Positions 16,401 to 27,198 of a stretch of 64,000 nt of DNA are shown piece by piece. The DNA lies in assembly GCF_001514115.1 (NCBI RefSeq), contig NZ_KQ948474.1, positions 47,945-111,944 of the forward strand. Reading direction: 5' to 3'. Origin of the DNA: Streptomyces olivochromogenes. GTDB lineage: Bacteria > Actinomycetota > Actinomycetes > Streptomycetales > Streptomycetaceae. The position numbers were made by a program, and so were the translations under genes. Below the pieces are notes generated by a model that saw nothing but the letters and a program-made list of their open reading frames with translations, did not search any database and was not told where the DNA came from. Position 1 is the first letter of the stretch, and every line of letters starts with the position of its first letter.

Positions 16401-19400
16401 CGTAGGCGCCGGTGAGATCCACGGCCGTGGCATCCGGCGGCGGCCACGCGCCGAGCGAGGCCGGGCGCTCCAGGACACCCGCCACCGCCGGACCGAGCCG
16501 ACCGGTCGCATGGTGCGTCCAGGCGCCGAGCGCACCCGACTCCTCCGGCCGCGCGTACACGTCCGCCGTGCGCCGCCCGGCGCCGTCCGGCTCTCCCAGG
16601 GCCACCTGGACCTGGATCCACTCGTCGTCGGCGGCGGGGAGGAACAGCGGGGTGAGAAGGGCGAGATCCTCCAGTACGGCGACACCACACGCGTCACCTG
16701 CATGGAGCATCAGGTCGGCGAACGCGGCCCCGGGCACCAAGGTGTGGCCGCCCACGACATGGTCGCGCAGCCACGGCTGGGCCGCGCCGGACAACCGGCC
16801 ACCGCACAGCACACGCTCCGTGCCCGGCACGGTGACCGTCTGCGTGAGCAGCGGATGGCCCGAACCGGCTGCCGCGTTGTTGGCGGGTTCGGACAGCCAG
16901 TAGCGCTGCCGCTGGAAGGGATAGGTCGGCAGGTCGACCCGTCGGGCGCCGCCGGCCGCGTACACCCGGCGCCAGTCCACCGGCACACCGTGGACATGGA
17001 GTCGACCGAGCGCGTCGAACAGCGTCCGCGGCTCCGGGGCGCCCCGCCGGGTGGCGGCCGTGAACAGCGGGTCCTCGCCGCTCTCGGAAAGAGCCGTCGT
17101 GGCCTGGGCCGTGAGGTGCGCGTCCGGCCCGATCTCGGCGAACGCGGTCACCCGCCCGTCGTACGCCAGCCAGCGCACGGCGTCCCCGAACCGCACGGCC
17201 TCGCGGGCGTGCCGTACCCAGTACTCGGCCGACCGCAGCTCGTCTCCGGCGGCCGGGCGTCCCGTCAGCCCCGACAGCACCGGAACGCGGGCAGGACCGT
17301 ACGTCAATCCGCCGACGACACGGCTGAATTCGGCGAGCATCGGGTCCATCAGCGGGGAGTGGAAGGCATGGCTGACCCGCAGCCGGACCGTACGGCGCCC
17401 GAGCGCCGCGAAGCGCCGGGCGAGCGCGAGGACGGGTTCCTCCACGCCCGAGACCACGACCGCGCGCGGGCCGTTCACGGCAGCGATCACGGCCCCGTCG
17501 GTCAGCTCGCGGGTCACCTCCACCTCGGTGGCGTCGAGCGCCACCATGGCGCCGCCCTCAGGCAGCTCCCGCATCAACCGACCCCGGGCCGCGACCAGTT
17601 CGACGGCGTCCCGCTCCGACAGGATGCCCGCGGCGTGCGCCGCCGCCGCCTCGCCGATCGAGTGACCGGCCAGGAAGTCCGGCCGTACGCCCCAGGACTC
17701 CAGCAGTCGGAAGGCGGACACCTCGAAGGTGAACAGGGCCGCCTGGGCGAAGTCCGTACGATCCAGCAGCGCGCTCTCGGCGGTGTCCCAGAGCACCGAG
17801 CGCAACGGGCGTTCCAGGTGCGCGTCGAAGAGGTCGCACAAGGCGTTGAAGCTGTCGGCGAAGACCGGGAAGGACTCGCACAACTCGCGACCCATGCCTG
17901 AGTGTTGGGCTCCCTGGCCGGTGAACAGCAGGGCCGACCGACCGGCGGAGTCCGCCGTGCGCGCAGCGGCGGTCGACGCCAGGGCGTCCAGGGCGCTCAG
18001 CGTCCCCGCGCGGTCGTCGGCGGCGACGGCGGCTCGGTGGGGGAGTGCGGCCCGGCCGGTGGCATGGGTGAACGCCACGTCGATCAGGGCGAGTTCGGGC
18101 CGTTCCCGCAGTGCCACCGCGGTCCGCGCGGCCTGTGCCCGCAGCGCGGCCGGGCTCGCGGCGGACAGGAGCAGAGGCGGCGTCGACGCGCCGCGCCGGG
18201 AAGGTACCGCGGCAACCGTGGTCGTCTCGGCCTCTTCCAGGATCACGTGCGCGTTGGTCCCGCCGATGCCGAACGCCGACACCGCAGCCCGTCGGGGCCG
18301 CCCCGGCGGGGGCCGCCACTCCTCGTCCCGGGTCAGCAGCCGTACGGCGCCCGACGACCAGTCCACCCGAGGCGACGGCTCGTCGGCGTGCAGCGTGCGT
18401 GGGAGCCGTTCGTGGTGCATCGCCAGGACGGTCTTGATGACACCGCCCACCCCGGCCGCCGCCTGGGTGTGCCCGACGTTCGACTTCAACGAACCGAGCC
18501 ACAGCGGCCGTTGGGCGCCCCGGCCCTGCCCGTACGTGGCCAGCAGCGCCTGCGCCTCGATCGGATCGCCGAGCGCGGTGCCCGTGCCGTGCGCCTCCAC
18601 CGTGTCGACGTCCGCCGGAGACAGTCCCGCGTCGGCGAGGGCCGCGTGGATCACCCGTTGCTGTGCGGGCCCGTTGGGGGCGGTCAGCCCGTTGGACGCG
18701 CCGTCGGAGTTGACGGCAGAGCCGCGCAGTATGGCCAGGACCGGATGACCGTTGCGCCGCGCGTCGGACAGCCGTTCCAGCAGGACCAAGCCGACGCCTT
18801 CGCCCCAGGCGGTGCCGTCGGCCGCCGCGGAGAAGGGTTTGCAACGCCCGTCCGGTGCCAGCCCGCGCAGCCTGCTGAACGCGACGAACGGGCCGGGCGA
18901 GGCCATGACCGTGACCCCGCCGGCGACGGCCAGCGAGCACTCGCCGTCGCGCAGGGACCGTACGGCCGAGTGCATCGCCACCAGCGACGACGAACACGCG
19001 GTGTCCACGGTCACGGCGGGCCCGCGCAGCCCCAGCGTGTAGGCGATCCGGCCGGAGGCGACGCTGCCCGCCGAACCGAGGGCGAGATGGGCCTCCAGTT
19101 CGTGTCCGCCGCGATGCAGGAGGCGGGGCCCGTAGTCGGCGTGCATCACGCCGACGAAGACACCGGTGTCGCTGCCGCGTAGACCCGACGGGTCGAGGCC
19201 CGCCCGTTCCAGCAGCTCCCAGCCGGTCTCCAGCAGCAGTCGTTGCTGCGGATCGGTGGCCAGCGCCTCGCGCGGCGACATGTTGAAGAAGGCCGCGTCG
19301 AAGTCGGCCGCCCGGTGCAGGAAGCCGCCCCTGCGGGTGAGGGAGGTGCCCGGCCGGTCGGGGTCGGGGTCGTACAGGTCGGCCGTGTTCCAGCCACGGT

Positions 19401-21468
19401 CGGTGGGGAAGTCCGAGGTCGCGTCGGTGCCGTCCGCGACGAGCCGCCACAGATCCTCCGGGGACTCCACGCCCCCCGGGTAGCGGCACGCCATGGCCAC
19501 GATGGCGATGGGCTCCCTGGGCCCGACGCGGGGTCCGCCGCTGGACGTCCGCGCGGCGGCGGGCTGACGGTCGCCGTGCAGCGCGTCGCGCACCAGGACC
19601 GCTGCGGCGGCCGGCGTGGGATGGTCGAACACCAGCGTCGCCGGCAGATCGAGACCGGTCGCCGTGCCCAGTCGGTCGCGCAACAGCACACCGCCGAGCG
19701 AGGTGAGTCCCTGTGCCGTGAAGGGCAGTTCGGGATCGAGCCACTGCGCGGGGACGTCGAGCGTGCGGGCGGTCTCGTCGAGTACCAGGTCCAGTACGGC
19801 GTCGGACGCGGCCGTCAGCCGCTCACGCAGCGCCGAGGACGCGGCCGCGCGTTCGGCGGCGAGCCGCTCCGTCAACTGCTCGGCGAGCGCGGACCGGAGG
19901 ATCTTGCCGGAGGGCGTACGGGGGATGGCGGGGGTCGGGTAGATCTCGTCCGGCACCTTGAACCCGGACAGCCGCTCCCGGCAGTCGGCGAGCGCCCGCG
20001 CCGTGTCGAACCCGTCAGGTCCCGGGACGACGAAGGCGACCGGCACCTCGCCCAGCACGTCGTGCCGTCGGCCGACGACAGCGGCGTCGGCGATGTCGGG
20101 ACGGGCCAGCAGTACCTGTTCGACCTCGGACGGGTTGATGTTCTCCCCGCCCCGGATGATGAGTTCCTTGACCCGGCCGGTGACATGGAGATGGCCGTTC
20201 GCGCCGAGCCGGCCCAGGTCCCCGGTGCGGTACCAACCGTCGGAGAACGCCTTCGCGGTGGCGTCCGGACGGTTGTGATAGCCCCTCATCAGCCCGGGGC
20301 CGCGGACCCAGATCTCCCCGTCGGCCCCGTCGGCCCCGCCGGTGACCTCGGCACCGGTGGACGGATCGGTCAGCCGCACCGAGAGCCCCGGCAGGGGAGG
20401 CCCGCTGGAGGCGTCGTCACGGGGTCCGTCGAGGCGCTGGACCGCGATCTTCCCGCAGGTCTCCGTGGAGCCGTAGCCGTCGAGCAGGGGAGCGGCCAGG
20501 ACACGGCCGACCTCCGCCTTCAGCTCAAGGGGACAGGGTGCGCCCCCGGTGACGCACAGGCGCAGTGACGAGGACACCGGGGCCGCCGTCTCCCGCAGCG
20601 ACTCCAGCAGGAGGCGATAGGTGGCGGGCACCCCGGCCAGAATGGTGAACGGCTCGGCGGCCAGTGCCTGAGCGACGCTCGCACCCGGGGCGAGGAGGCG
20701 AGCGCTCGCACCGACCGCGATCACTCCCATCAGGCACAGCGAGTGCGCGAAGGCATGGAACATGGGCAGGGGCCACAGCAGCCGGTCCTCCTCCCGCAGT
20801 CCGTGCGCCGGCACGTAGGCCGCCGCCACCGACCACAGGGCGGCACGCTGGGTGGAGACCACTCCCTTGCTCTCCCCGGTCGTGCCCGAGGTGTAGAGAA
20901 TCCACGCCGGATCGTCGAGACCGAGGTCGTCCCGGGGCGCCACATCAGGATCCGTCCCGGCCAGGTCCTCGAAGGCGAGCGCGTCGGCGTGCAGATCCTG
21001 GAAGCGGAGCTCGTCCAGATCCTCGAAGTGGAGCTCGTCGACGGGCAGGTCGCCCCGGCCGACGACGGCCATCCGTAACTCGGTTCGCTCAGCGGCCAGT
21101 CGGGCGACCCGGGGGGCGAGCGACTCCTCGGTGATCACCAGGACCGCGCCACTGTCGTCGAGGAAATACCCCAGCTCCTCGTCCGACGCACCGGGGTTCA
21201 GCAGCACGCCGATGGCCCCGGCCCGCAGCACCCCGAGACAGCTCTCCACGAGCTCCACCCGATTGCCCAGATGGATCGCGACCCGCTCCCCGCGCCGCAC
21301 CCCGAGCCGCGCCAGATGCCCCGCCAGCCGACCGGTGCGCTCCTCCAACTCCCGGTAGGTGACGGCGCGGCGGCCGTCCACGTAGGCGGTCCTGCCTCCC
21401 CGCCGAGCCGAGTGCTCCCTCAGGGTGACGGCCAACGCACGCATCAACTCGCCCTGGAACTCGGCCAT
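13459..21468 (-). CDS. Single-protein modular type I PKS: ligase-ACP-KS-AT-DH-KR-ACP-TE
   Basis: 2669 residues from ATG 21468. Domains by motif: acyl-AMP ligase (1-520; ILYTSGTTGESKGVV, YRTGDLG, PSGKILR); ACP1 (550-635; GLTSL keeps the phosphopantetheine serine near 588 but lacks the usual D); KS (655-1080; TACSSS near C825, EAHGTGT, NVGHTQAA); AT (1180-1480; GHSIGE near 1269, HAFH near 1367, predicting malonyl-CoA); DH (1540-1790; HVVGGHTLVP, DAALH); KR (1990-2170; GGTGSLG, LDD motif of B-type, NYAAANS); ACP2 (2270-2350; LGLDSL); TE (2430-2669; GHSMGGS). It can load a free acid, extend it with malonate, leave a double bond and release it. Whether it acts once or repeatedly cannot be read. 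Codon 131 is TTA, implying bldA control. No other biosynthetic module is nearby. Confidence 0.93.
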   Translation of the reverse strand: MAEFQGELMRALAVTLREHSARRGGRTAYVDGRRAVTYRELEERTGRLAGHLARLGVRRGERVAIHLGNRVELVESCLGVLRAGAIGVLLNPGASDEELGYFLDDSGAVLVITEESLAPRVARLAAERTELRMAVVGRGDLPVDELHFEDLDELRFQDLHADALAFEDLAGTDPDVAPRDDLGLDDPAWILYTSGTTGESKGVVSTQRAALWSVAAAYVPAHGLREEDRLLWPLPMFHAFAHSLCLMGVIAVGASARLLAPGASVAQALAAEPFTILAGVPATYRLLLESLRETAAPVSSSLRLCVTGGAPCPLELKAEVGRVLAAPLLDGYGSTETCGKIAVQRLDGPRDDASSGPPLPGLSVRLTDPSTGAEVTGGADGADGEIWVRGPGLMRGYHNRPDATAKAFSDGWYRTGDLGRLGANGHLHVTGRVKELIIRGGENINPSEVEQVLLARPDIADAAVVGRRHDVLGEVPVAFVVPGPDGFDTARALADCRERLSGFKVPDEIYPTPAIPRTPSGKILRSALAEQLTERLAAERAAASSALRERLTAASDAVLDLVLDETARTLDVPAQWLDPELPFTAQGLTSLGGVLLRDRLGTATGLDLPATLVFDHPTPAAAAVLVRDALHGDRQPAAARTSSGGPRVGPREPIAIVAMACRYPGGVESPEDLWRLVADGTDATSDFPTDRGWNTADLYDPDPDRPGTSLTRRGGFLHRAADFDAAFFNMSPREALATDPQQRLLLETGWELLERAGLDPSGLRGSDTGVFVGVMHADYGPRLLHRGGHELEAHLALGSAGSVASGRIAYTLGLRGPAVTVDTACSSSLVAMHSAVRSLRDGECSLAVAGGVTVMASPGPFVAFSRLRGLAPDGRCKPFSAAADGTAWGEGVGLVLLERLSDARRNGHPVLAILRGSAVNSDGASNGLTAPNGPAQQRVIHAALADAGLSPADVDTVEAHGTGTALGDPIEAQALLATYGQGRGAQRPLWLGSLKSNVGHTQAAAGVGGVIKTVLAMHHERLPRTLHADEPSPRVDWSSGAVRLLTRDEEWRPPPGRPRRAAVSAFGIGGTNAHVILEEAETTTVAAVPSRRGASTPPLLLSAASPAALRAQAARTAVALRERPELALIDVAFTHATGRAALPHRAAVAADDRAGTLSALDALASTAAARTADSAGRSALLFTGQGAQHSGMGRELCESFPVFADSFNALCDLFDAHLERPLRSVLWDTAESALLDRTDFAQAALFTFEVSAFRLLESWGVRPDFLAGHSIGEAAAAHAAGILSERDAVELVAARGRLMRELPEGGAMVALDATEVEVTRELTDGAVIAAVNGPRAVVVSGVEEPVLALARRFAALGRRTVRLRVSHAFHSPLMDPMLAEFSRVVGGLTYGPARVPVLSGLTGRPAAGDELRSAEYWVRHAREAVRFGDAVRWLAYDGRVTAFAEIGPDAHLTAQATTALSESGEDPLFTAATRRGAPEPRTLFDALGRLHVHGVPVDWRRVYAAGGARRVDLPTYPFQRQRYWLSEPANNAAAGSGHPLLTQTVTVPGTERVLCGGRLSGAAQPWLRDHVVGGHTLVPGAAFADLMLHAGDACGVAVLEDLALLTPLFLPAADDEWIQVQVALGEPDGAGRRTADVYARPEESGALGAWTHHATGRLGPAVAGVLERPASLGAWPPPDATAVDLTGAYERLATTGLTYGSAFQGVTALWRRGEELFAEVGPVPLPEARRHALHPALLDAALHAGLLAEPPSGPARLPFAWQGLTLHATGATALRVRIRNTGPDMVGLDLATPSGAPVARLESMTTRPVPTAGVAPVGELYRLRWTGVPAVGEGPVVAVAEPDDLGLAAFLPQRDSESGSADAPEVVVVSLSAHADEGTDPAAAAHALTVRALDQLRARLAGAGRLAVVTRGAADAAPDLPAATVWGLLRAAQAEYPGRLTLVDVDGRPESLRLLPAALGTGEPQLAIRDGLLSVPRLAATPGAAADGSLGRGTVLITGGTGSLGALLARHLVDRHGVRHLVLVSRRGERAPGAQTLRSALEGAGARVDLVACDITERDQLTSLIKEFGPDLTTVVHTAGVLDDGVLEAMTPERLTAVLRPKADAAWQLHELTKDLPLSQFVLFSSAAGLLGNPGQANYAAANSFLDALARHRSALGLPALSLAWGPWADDDGMAARAGRVHGGVVRAVSPEQALALFDAALGGREPVLAPLPLDRSPGALPAGTPVPPPLRGLLRPARPTATAMDGVVSALEEGVVESEGVAGAWRERLAALPPSERAPALVELVRAEVAAVLGHTQVDAVDRDFPELGLDSLMSVLLRNRLSLLAGIPLAATVAYDWPSAERLAEHVYAELSGALADDATAAGPPESDRRHEATRPALPTVERRRGTGRSLPTLYRQVCETGDVVSAMHLLVSASLAAPTFGHDEGARHATAPLRLASGAGGPALVCVPGFATNLGRPWYAGLAGPFDGERDVFELRHPGVDTGVAVARDLETLAELHATTVRRHLGDRPYVVVGHSMGGSAAHAVTARLAAGGAPPVGLVLVDSYHVTPDREAEPWLLAMPARIPAAVGERFDGAVDDLTLLALGAYTRMFRGWDPQPTPVPTLLVRACEPLPDMPERWRSSWPLPHDTVDTPGSHLGVLEENAPTTARAVREWIDALAPGRGRTT
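21076..21078 (-). promoter_or_regulatory. TTA (bldA) codon 131 of the PKS
   Basis: The leucine of TELRMAVV in the ligase domain is TTA, in frame with the ATG at 21468. In Streptomyces this codon is read only by the developmentally expressed bldA tRNA. Confidence 0.85.
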
Positions 21469-21580
21469 TTCCCACCCCTACGACTTCGACCGCAGACCAC
21501 TCGGCGTAACCGTACGTCAGCCGGATCCCCGTTCATCAGCGCTGCGACCTGGCGGCGCGTCGGCCACGGCTCCACACCGT

Positions 21581-21606
21581 CCCGCCTCCGACATTCCGGA
21601 GGCGGG
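21581..21606 (-). terminator. Hairpin after the YbaK-like gene
   Basis: 10-bp stem CCCGCCTCCG with its complement CGGAGGCGGG across a 6-base loop, 11 bases beyond the YbaK-like stop and over 110 bases before the PKS start. It suggests the PKS has its own promoter in 21469-21580. Confidence 0.6.
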
Positions 21607-21616
21607 GCCTTCTCGT

Positions 21617-22114
21617 TCAGTCCGAGCGCGGACCGGCGATGCGCTCGACACGCGGCTCGGCGAGCCTGGCGTAGTCCGCCCCGGACATGGCCAGTGAACG
21701 ATCGAGGCGGGCGGCGTTGAAGTAGAGGCACGGCCGCGCGACGACGTCCGGATCCGCGACGAGTTCGAGTGCGGGGTCGAAGCTGAAGGGCAGCACGGTG
21801 CCGGGGACGGCCCGGGCCAGTCGCTCCGCCGTGGCAGCGTCGCAGAATCCGACGTAGCGGGCCGCGAACAGCGTGCGGATGGCGTCGAGGTCCACACGCC
21901 GGTCCCCGGGGACGACCGCGAGCACGTGGCGAGTGACCCGCCGGTCGATCTTGACCATCAGGACGAGGCACTTCGCGGCCTCGGACACCGGATGCCCGCG
22001 CAGTGCGCTGACCGTCTCGGTGGTGCCCTCCGGTTCGTGGTCGATGAGTTCGTACGCGGTCGCGGTGCTGTCGAGCAGGCTGATCAGACGCTCGTAGGTG
22101 CCGTTGCCCGGCAA
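21617..22114 (-). CDS. YbaK/ProX-family aminoacyl-tRNA deacylase-like protein
   Basis: 165 residues from a TTG at 22114. This start is chosen because GAGGAG lies five bases upstream and the family begins here (YERLISLLDSTATAYELIDHEPEG). Conserved family features: a DHEPEGTTETVSALRG segment, the lysine of EAAKCLVLMVKID, VPGDRRVDLDAIRTLF and RAVPGTVLPFSFD. YbaK/ProXp proteins hydrolyse misacylated tRNA such as Cys-tRNA(Pro) or Ala-tRNA(Pro); free-standing actinobacterial members are mostly uncharacterised. The first 31 bases overlap the 3' end of the EamA gene, so it is translationally coupled to that exporter. Nothing links it to the PKS beyond proximity. Confidence 0.85.
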   Translation of the reverse strand: MPGNGTYERLISLLDSTATAYELIDHEPEGTTETVSALRGHPVSEAAKCLVLMVKIDRRVTRHVLAVVPGDRRVDLDAIRTLFAARYVGFCDAATAERLARAVPGTVLPFSFDPALELVADPDVVARPCLYFNAARLDRSLAMSGADYARLAEPRVERIAGPRSD

Positions 22115-23034
22115 GGGGACTCCTCGATGTGGGTGGCGCGGTGAGTACGTTCGATGTGCTGTCCCCAGTACGTCCCGGTGACCATGAGCGCGGCGCCCAG
22201 GGCGGCGAGGACGGTGAACCCTTCGCCGCCGAGGCAGACGCCGACCACGACCGCCCAGACCGGTTCGGTGCCCAGCAGCAGACTGGCTCGGCTGGCAGAG
22301 CTCTTCTGCACCGCCCAGGTCTGGGCGAGGAAGGCGAACACGCTGCAGAACAGGGCGAGATACACGAGCTGACCCCAGACCGCGGCATCGACCCGGGTCA
22401 GCGTCGGCAGCGCGCTCGCGGCGGGTACGAGGAACAGCGCCGAGCCGACACCCGTCTGGACGGCCGTGAGCTGCAACGGCCGCACGACGCGGCCCTTGGT
22501 GAGCCGTCCCACGAGCGCGACATGCGCCGCGCGCACCACCGCGGCGGCGAGCATCAACAGGTCGCCGATCCCGGGAGTGTGGAAGCCGCTGCCGGACATG
22601 AGCAGGGCGACGGCCACCAGACACACACCCGTGGCGGCGAAGAACCGCGGAGGCAGCCGTCCATTGTCCGTCGTACGGTCCAGGAGCGGGGTGAGCACGA
22701 TGGTCAGGCTGATGATCAGTCCGGCGTTGGCCGCGCTGGTGTGCGCGACACCGTACGTCTCCAGAACCAGGACAGCGGCCTGAGTGACCCCCAGCACAGT
22801 CCCGACCCGTACTTCGTCCCGCGTGCAGCGCTCCTTCCGGCGGCGGGCGGCGACGAGGGCGAGGCAGGCGATCGCGGAGATCGCGTACCGCGCGAACAGC
22901 ACCACCAGGACCGGCAGGGCATGGGTGGCCGTCTTCGCGGCCAGGTAGCTGGAGCCCCAGACGATGGCGACAAGGAGAAGCACTGCGTCAGTGCGGCGGG
23001 TGTGGAACACGCCCCTACGCTGCACTGCTTCCAC
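22084..23034 (-). CDS. EamA/DMT-family exporter
   Basis: 316 residues with about ten hydrophobic helices arranged as two EamA repeats: the first starts TDAVLLLVAIVWGSSYLAAKTAT, the second IGDLLMLAAAVVRAAHVALVG. A short glycine-rich turn (LLLGTEPVWAVVVGVCLGGEGFT) and the closing LGAALMVTGTYWG are characteristic. Drug/metabolite transporters of this family export amino acids, nucleobases or small metabolites by proton antiport. Its divergent neighbour is a LysR regulator, with an inverted repeat in the 56-base gap; this exporter-LysR layout is common, and the regulator probably responds to the exported compound. It overlaps the downstream YbaK-like gene. Confidence 0.88.
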   Translation of the reverse strand: MEAVQRRGVFHTRRTDAVLLLVAIVWGSSYLAAKTATHALPVLVVLFARYAISAIACLALVAARRRKERCTRDEVRVGTVLGVTQAAVLVLETYGVAHTSAANAGLIISLTIVLTPLLDRTTDNGRLPPRFFAATGVCLVAVALLMSGSGFHTPGIGDLLMLAAAVVRAAHVALVGRLTKGRVVRPLQLTAVQTGVGSALFLVPAASALPTLTRVDAAVWGQLVYLALFCSVFAFLAQTWAVQKSSASRASLLLGTEPVWAVVVGVCLGGEGFTVLAALGAALMVTGTYWGQHIERTHRATHIEESPCRATAPTSV

Positions 23035-23055
23035 TCTGAAGCCAAGAGCGAGATT

Positions 23056-23072
23056 CTTCAGCGAACCTGAAG
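23056..23072. promoter_or_regulatory. LysR-type inverted repeat between the exporter and its regulator
   Basis: CTTCAG, 5-base spacer CGAAC, CTGAAG: a perfect dyad with a T-N11-A core in the 56-base divergent gap. Placement and form match LysR recognition sites. Confidence 0.6.
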
Positions 23073-23090
23073 GATCACTACACTGAGCAG

Positions 23091-24011
23091 GTGAATGAGC
23101 GGCAGTTGCAGATCTTGCGGGAGCTCGGCGAGTCGGGAAGCGTCACCGCCACCGCTGAGGCGCTGTTGATGACGCCCTCGGCCATCTCCCAGCAGTTGCG
23201 GCTGCTGCAACGCTCGATCCCGGTCCCTCTCACCGAACGTGACGGCCGACGGCTCGTGCTCACCGATGCCGGGCAGGCACTGGCCCGTGCCGCGATCGAG
23301 GTGGAGACCGCCATGGCCACGGCACGGCACGCGATCGACGAGTTCGTCGACCAGCCGGACGCGGGCGTGTCGGTGGCGGCCTTCCACAGCGCGGCCTCCG
23401 CGTTCTTCCCGCTCCTGCTGCTCGGCCAGGCAGGACCTGGACGCCCGCGGCTCTCGCTCGCCGACGAGGATGTCGCGCAGGACCACTTCCCCGGACTGAC
23501 CCGGGACTACGACCTCGTACTCGCCCACCGTCTCGACCAAGCGCCGCCGTGGCCGGCCACGGTCACCGCCGACACGCTGCTGCGTGAACCGCTGGACGTC
23601 GCCCTGCCGGCCGACCACCCCCTGACCGCGAAACGACGTCTGACCCCGCGCGACGTCGCGGACCAACCCTGGATCACCGTTCACGACGGGTTCCCGCTGA
23701 TGGCCACGATCGACGCCATCGCGAGCGCCGCGAACCGACGGCTCGACGTCGTCCATCGCATCAACGAATTCTCGGTCGTCGCCGAGGCCGTCGCCGCCGG
23801 GGGCGGCCTGGCCCTCATGCCCCGCTGGACCACGCGTCCACACCCCGCACTCGTCCTCAGACCTCTCAGCGGCGTGCACACCCGGCGCCACATCGACGTG
23901 CTCCACCGCCCCGAACGCGCCGCCCGGAGCGCCGTACGCACGGTGCTCACCGAACTCCACCGGGCAGCGGCGACGATCCAGCGGCGGGACGGCGGCGCGG
24001 TTCCGGCGTGA
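23091..24011 (+). CDS. LysR-family regulator divergent from the exporter
   Basis: 306 residues from a GTG at 23091. N-terminal winged helix-turn-helix: MNERQLQILRELGESGSVTATAEALLMTPSAISQQLRLLQR, then the usual wing ERDGRRLVLTDAG and linker helix. The rest is a periplasmic-binding-like effector domain (about residues 90-290), with the hinge segment LLREPLDVALPADHPL. The typical LysR wording 'FVAVAEEGSFTRAA' is replaced by LRELGESGSVTATAEAL, seen in the Streptomyces subgroup that pairs with EamA or LysE exporters. It probably activates the divergent exporter and represses itself through the dyad in the shared promoter; that is inference from layout. Confidence 0.88.
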   Translation: MNERQLQILRELGESGSVTATAEALLMTPSAISQQLRLLQRSIPVPLTERDGRRLVLTDAGQALARAAIEVETAMATARHAIDEFVDQPDAGVSVAAFHSAASAFFPLLLLGQAGPGRPRLSLADEDVAQDHFPGLTRDYDLVLAHRLDQAPPWPATVTADTLLREPLDVALPADHPLTAKRRLTPRDVADQPWITVHDGFPLMATIDAIASAANRRLDVVHRINEFSVVAEAVAAGGGLALMPRWTTRPHPALVLRPLSGVHTRRHIDVLHRPERAARSAVRTVLTELHRAAATIQRRDGGAVPA

Positions 24012-24221
24012 ACGCCGTCGTGCGCGTCGGAGCAGGTGACCAGAACGGTCAGGATTCGAGAAGCGCCGGTGAGTGAGCCGCGGCTACCGTGACGGCCATG
24101 GACATCGCGATCCACGCCCCGACACAGGAAGACCTGACGTTACCCTCGGGGCTGGTCGGATCCAGCCAGGCGACGCCGACGGAGTCCGCGCAGGCGGCCC
24201 CACTCGACAGATGGAGACACG

Positions 24222-26612
<2,391 letters not shown>

Positions 26613-26643
26613 CGCGGGCCCCCGCTCGACGGTGCTCTTGACG

Positions 26644-27012
26644 TCAGCCCCTGATCAGGCAGAAGGGATGCCCGGCCGGATCGGCGAAGACCCGCCATCT
26701 GTCGCCACCCGGTTGGTACTCCGGTTTGGTCGCGCCCAACCGCAGCAGCAGGGCCTCCGCCTCGTCGAGGTCATCGACCGCGAAGTCGAGGTGGCTCTGC
26801 TGGGGCGCGGCCTGGTCCGGCCAACGCGGAGCCTGGTAGTCGTCGACGCGTTGAAAACCGATCGCAAGCCCGTCCTCGCGGGTGACGCCGGCGAAGTCAC
26901 CGTTGGATTCGGGGTGAAGCTCGAGCCCGGTGGCTTGGTGATAGAACGCGGCCAGTGTCTCTGGATCGGCGCAGTCGAGCGTGATCGCCGTGAGCTTCAT
27001 CTGCGGGGGCAT
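26644..27012 (-). CDS. VOC-family protein, single domain
   Basis: 122 residues; the start is ATG 27012, with an in-frame ATG 12 bases later that may be the true one (MKLTAITLDCADPETLAAF). One complete VOC domain: the N-terminal strand with TLDCADPETLAAFYHQATG, the metal-site-like LDFAVDDLDEAEALLLRLGA and the closing WRVFADPAGHPFCLI. This LDCADP/DPAGHPFCL variety is very common in Streptomyces and is usually labelled VOC family or glyoxalase-like; no substrate is known. It converges on the UvrA-like gene with a 31-base gap. Confidence 0.85.
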   Translation of the reverse strand: MPPQMKLTAITLDCADPETLAAFYHQATGLELHPESNGDFAGVTREDGLAIGFQRVDDYQAPRWPDQAAPQQSHLDFAVDDLDEAEALLLRLGATKPEYQPGGDRWRVFADPAGHPFCLIRG

Positions 27013-27198
27013 GGCAACCGACGCTACAGGCCCCCTGACGAAGCGCCTCGATCACCCCTGCAACAGAACGCATTCCGGTGCCGCCGGTCCCGTTCGACCC
27101 CGCACCGGCGGGTGGCCTGCATGAGTTCGCGCGGCGGCGGCACTACGGTGGTCGGCGTAAGGGTGTCATCACATGACGGCCGACCCCCGGGTGGCGCG

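Noticed and set aside
24089..24221. Possible leader peptide MDIAIHAPTQEDLTLPSG before the UvrA-like gene
   Set aside because: It has a TTA codon and no ribosome-binding site, and runs out of frame into the real gene.
26632..27198. Long in-frame extension upstream of the DUF6629 gene
   Set aside because: It is antisense to the VOC gene and the family starts at MCWSA, so ATG 27199 is used.
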